Source: Sphingomonas psychrotolerans
GTDB taxonomy: Bacteria > Pseudomonadota > Alphaproteobacteria > Sphingomonadales > Sphingomonadaceae
Reading direction: 5' to 3'
NCBI RefSeq assembly: GCF_002796605.1
Contig: NZ_CP024923.1
Span: 4,347,501-4,411,500 of the forward strand
Length of the DNA stretch: 64,000 nucleotides
The position numbers and the translations under genes were made by a program. Below are positions 61,473-64,000 of the stretch, one piece after another; positions within the stretch are counted from its first letter, which is position 1; each line of letters begins with the position of its first letter. Below the pieces are notes generated by a model, which was not told where the DNA came from, did no database searches, and saw nothing but the letters and a program-made list of their open reading frames with translations.

Positions 61473-63667
61473 CTGCCCTTGGGCGTGTCGAAGCGGGCGA
61501 AATGGCCGTTCCATTCGAGCTTCCTGCCATCCAGCGTGGCGCTGTGTGCGGCATTGGCATCGGCCGACGAAGCGATGGCGAGCGTGACGCGGCCACCGTC
61601 GGCCAGATCGATCGTGATCAGGTCGGCGTCGGCGGTGCGGACATGCGCGAGGCGCCTGATCCGGCTGTTGCTCGCAATCGTCTTCTCTTCGCCGGCGTCG
61701 TAATTGCCGTGCGGCTCGAGCACGCCGACGAACCGGGTGTTCGCCACGCCGGTGACGCGCTGGATCAGCATCGGCTCGCGGCGCAGATTGAAGCGCGGAT
61801 CGTTGGCGCCGCTCTCGCCGAGGATCACGCTCGAACCTTCTGGAGGCAGCATCCGCCAGGTGTAGAAGCGGTTGTCGTTGATCCAGGTGACCGTGGCATT
61901 GTCCGCATTCGGAGTGCCGGTCGCGTCGACCCAGATGTGCTGATAGCCCGCCGCCTTGCCCAGCACCGGCCGTTCGGTCGCGTTCGACTGGAGCGGAAAG
62001 CCGATCGCAGTGATCTGGCCGGAATAATGGAGCGGCAAGTCATAAGTGGCGGGTTTGTCGCCGGTCACGTCGAGCAAGTCGACGACCAGCGGGCTCTCGC
62101 TGCCCTCGACCGGCAGCTGAACCAGGGTGCGGCGATAGCGCACGCCCGGATATGCGCCGATCATCTCGGCGGTGCTGACGGTGGCGCTCGCGTCGCTCGA
62201 CCAGAAGAGTTGCCTGGGCGCTAGCTTGTTGCCGGCCTTCCACTTGCCGCCGAAATTGCTCGTCTCGTTCACAACCAGGGTGTTGTGCGCGACGGTCTGC
62301 TTCGCCCAGCTCTCGTTTTCCTTGAGGTAGCGCCCGCCGTCCTTGCTCTCGACGTTGAGGAAGCGCGCGGCGCCGTAATCGGTCACGATCGCGTGGCCGT
62401 TGTCGTAGAGGATCCACGACAATTTATCGAAATGGCCATGGCCCATGCCCATCGCGGCGTTCTTGGCGACGAGCACCTGGTCCTTGTCGCCCGGACCCGA
62501 GCGCATGATCGCGAGGCCGCCGCGATCGCCATCGGGGCCGTCGCTCAGGAATTGCGAGGCGAAGGGGAAAGGCTTTGCCTTGCCACCCGCCAGATCGCGC
62601 GCGACCGCGAGGCCGTCGGGGGTGAGGGTGGTGCGGCCCTGCCACCCGGCGATCGACAGCAAAGCCGGATCCCTTGTGACTTCATAGCCGATCGCCACCG
62701 CCTGATAGAGCTCGTCGGTGCGCAGGCTCTTGTCCGGCATCGCGTCGTTCAACGGGAAGAAATAGCCGTCATAGGTCGTCTGGATCGACGTGCGGATTGC
62801 CTTGAGCAACACCCCGTCGCGGTGCTTGAAGATCTGCCGGTTCGGCTCGTTCGCCTCGATGAAGCGCGCGAACAGCACGAAGGGCAGCATTGCGTAGCGC
62901 TGGTAATAGGGGCCCTCGACATAATAGCCGTCGGGCGAGAAGAGCTGGTCGATCTGGGCGAGGAAGCCGAATTTGCCATCGCCCTTGAGGCCCTTGAGCG
63001 CGACATTGACGAGGTCCGGTTCGCGCAGCGTGTAGCCGATCATGCCGACCGCGGCGCAGGCCCAGGTCGCATGGTTGTGGATCTGGTCGAACTCGTCTGC
63101 CTGGCCGGTCGACAGGAAGCGCGCCATCGGGTGGAAGACCCCGGAGTCGATCGTTGCGCGGTCAGTCTCGCTCAGCGTCTCACGGATTGCGTCATAGCCC
63201 TGCACGGCATAGACCGCCCAGACCGAGTCGTTGAGGCTCTGCCAGAACAGCCGGCCCGGCCGCTGGTCGCTCGCCGCGGGATGGTTGGCGAGCGTCGGAT
63301 AGAGCCTGGCGTAATCGAGCAGCATCGCACGCGCATAATCGGCGTAGCGTTTCTCGCCAGTGATCCGGAACAGCAGCCCGGCGCCGTAGATCGCGGTGTA
63401 ATTTCGTTTGTGCTGCTCGTGGGTGTAGCCGCCGCCCGGATCCCTGGGCACCGGCACTACGATCCCGGCCCGAATCGCCTTGTCGACTTCCTTGCGAACA
63501 CGCGTCTGCTCGGCAGCGAACAGGGGGTAAGCGGTCGCCTGCTTGGCGGTTGCCGCCATTTCGGCCGCGCGAAATAGCGTGGGCTGGGTGCCCGGCGCAG
63601 TCTGCGTGCGGGCGGGCGCGGCTGCGAACAGCGCGGTGCCGGCAAGGAAGAGTGGGATACGAGTCAT
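61469..63667 (-). CDS. PL17-type oligoalginate lyase (heparinase II/III fold)
   Basis: This 732-residue exported lyase has a signal peptide (about residues 1-22, ending PARTQ), an (alpha/alpha) toroid and a C-terminal heparinase II/III-like beta domain. Residues aligned with S. degradans Alg17C are Asn198-His199 (QIHNHATW) and Tyr255 in YYVEGPYYQRY. GMGHGHFDKLSWILYDNG carries a His and Asp/Lys cluster at the domain interface, and the second Tyr lies in the beta domain. PL17 enzymes cut unsaturated alginate oligomers exolytically to monosaccharides that become DEH. The ATG at 63667 has GGAAG upstream. It is the first gene of the operon with an MFS transporter and an SDR. The position of the second Tyr could not be fixed. 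Confidence 0.88.
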   Translation of the reverse strand: MTRIPLFLAGTALFAAAPARTQTAPGTQPTLFRAAEMAATAKQATAYPLFAAEQTRVRKEVDKAIRAGIVVPVPRDPGGGYTHEQHKRNYTAIYGAGLLFRITGEKRYADYARAMLLDYARLYPTLANHPAASDQRPGRLFWQSLNDSVWAVYAVQGYDAIRETLSETDRATIDSGVFHPMARFLSTGQADEFDQIHNHATWACAAVGMIGYTLREPDLVNVALKGLKGDGKFGFLAQIDQLFSPDGYYVEGPYYQRYAMLPFVLFARFIEANEPNRQIFKHRDGVLLKAIRTSIQTTYDGYFFPLNDAMPDKSLRTDELYQAVAIGYEVTRDPALLSIAGWQGRTTLTPDGLAVARDLAGGKAKPFPFASQFLSDGPDGDRGGLAIMRSGPGDKDQVLVAKNAAMGMGHGHFDKLSWILYDNGHAIVTDYGAARFLNVESKDGGRYLKENESWAKQTVAHNTLVVNETSNFGGKWKAGNKLAPRQLFWSSDASATVSTAEMIGAYPGVRYRRTLVQLPVEGSESPLVVDLLDVTGDKPATYDLPLHYSGQITAIGFPLQSNATERPVLGKAAGYQHIWVDATGTPNADNATVTWINDNRFYTWRMLPPEGSSVILGESGANDPRFNLRREPMLIQRVTGVANTRFVGVLEPHGNYDAGEEKTIASNSRIRRLAHVRTADADLITIDLADGGRVTLAIASSADANAAHSATLDGRKLEWNGHFARFDTPKGR

Positions 63668-63838
63668 TTGATGCTTCCGGGAAGCGGCGAGGGTCGAAAC
63701 TATCCATAGTCGCAAGGCCCGGCTCCTCTCACATTGCTCGGCTCTCTTGGCCGATAGTAGTGGACTATCAGTCGATCAAGGAATGTGCAAGCCAATCAAG
63801 ATACCAATTGCACAGACCAATATCCTCCATAGGCATAG
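63668..63838. promoter_or_regulatory. Promoter region of PL17 operon with shared TTGGT motif
   Basis: The motif ATACCAATTGCACAGACCAA (63801-63820, extending to 63822) is related to that upstream of the TonB receptor (58399-58420). On the coding strand it reads as two TTGGT half-sites about 13 bases apart. The region is AT-richer than the rest. The likely regulator is the FadR-type gene at 54643-55389. Confidence 0.55.
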
Positions 63839-64000
63839 TTATTCGGTCTCTGCGGCGAGAAAGGCATCGTCGCGCATATTCGAGTGTTGGCGCAGGTCGG
63901 CTGAAGCCTGAGATGGAAGTGCTTGCGGGCGATGGCGCAGCGCTGCTTGCGCCTGGCGTGCGCCGAGATGCCGTCGCGCTATGCTGCCTGGGCTGTCGGC
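63839..64000 (-). CDS. Possible C-terminal end of an unknown gene (partial)
   Basis: A minus-strand frame open from the window edge ends at a TAA at 63839-63841, giving about 53 residues ending MRDDAFLAAETE. The start lies outside the window. The Arg/Gln/Ala-rich sequence is not recognised and codon use is not strongly biased. A neighbouring frame has RRKQRC-like sequence, so a decayed mobile-element fragment is an alternative. Low confidence. Confidence 0.25.
   Translation of the reverse strand, partial: ADSPGSIARRHLGARQAQAALRHRPQALPSQASADLRQHSNMRDDAFLAAETE

Overview
The window looks like chromosomal DNA of a sphingomonad-type alphaproteobacterium (Sphingomonas or a close relative). The reasons are a high G+C content, three large TonB-dependent receptors, a Ros/MucR regulator, an ECF sigma factor beside a Ser/Thr kinase, the yajC-secD-secF-Mth938 order, and hslV/hslU in the alphaproteobacterial arrangement. 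No prophage, plasmid replication gene, CRISPR array, rRNA or intact insertion sequence was seen. One tRNA (Pro, GGG) lies at 16838-16913.

Layout. 1-8.5 kb: a DUF4893-type lipoprotein running off the left edge, a 3-hydroxybutyrate dehydrogenase coupled to a patatin lipase, a zinc metallopeptidase, an ABHD10-like hydrolase, a TPR protein, glyoxalase I, nitronate monooxygenase, glyoxalase II and three small lipoproteins. 8.5-16.7 kb: housekeeping genes hslUV, an endonuclease/exonuclease/phosphatase protein, threonine synthase, a carboxylesterase, and the Sec accessory operon yajC-secD-secF-Mth938. 16.9-22.1 kb: the tRNA, a gene-poor 600 bp stretch, two secreted proteins, a Ser/Thr kinase-TPR gene broken by a one-base frameshift, and a convergent ECF sigma gene. 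22.2-25.5 kb: a trimeric autotransporter adhesin. 26.2-30 kb: a TonB receptor translationally coupled to a PI-PLC-like enzyme.

30-37.4 kb holds a complete five-step histidine utilisation locus: hutI-hutH-hutG-hutU on the minus strand, with hutF-hutC divergent, every junction overlapping or coupled and a likely HutC operator between hutI and hutF. It converts histidine to glutamate and formate. 37.4-42.2 kb is one very large RTX/cadherin-like/beta-helix surface protein. 42.5-48.3 kb is a divergent locus with a TonB receptor plus M20 carboxypeptidase on one side and an exported cyanophycinase plus an Lrp/AsnC regulator on the other. It is a candidate system for using cyanophycin or related peptides.

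48.3-54.2 kb: a LuxR-type regulator, a membrane LytTR regulator, a beta-lactamase-fold esterase, a MucR-type regulator and a secreted trypsin-like protease. 54.6-63.7 kb: an alginate-type polysaccharide utilisation locus with a FadR-family regulator, a TonB receptor, a GDSL acetylesterase-like protein, a DEH-reductase-like SDR, an MFS hexuronate-type transporter and a PL17 oligoalginate lyase. The lyase, transporter and SDR overlap as one operon. The lyase and receptor promoters share a TTGGT-containing motif that may be the FadR-type operator. Small palindromic repeats (REP/REPIN-like) and hairpin terminators separate several transcription units.
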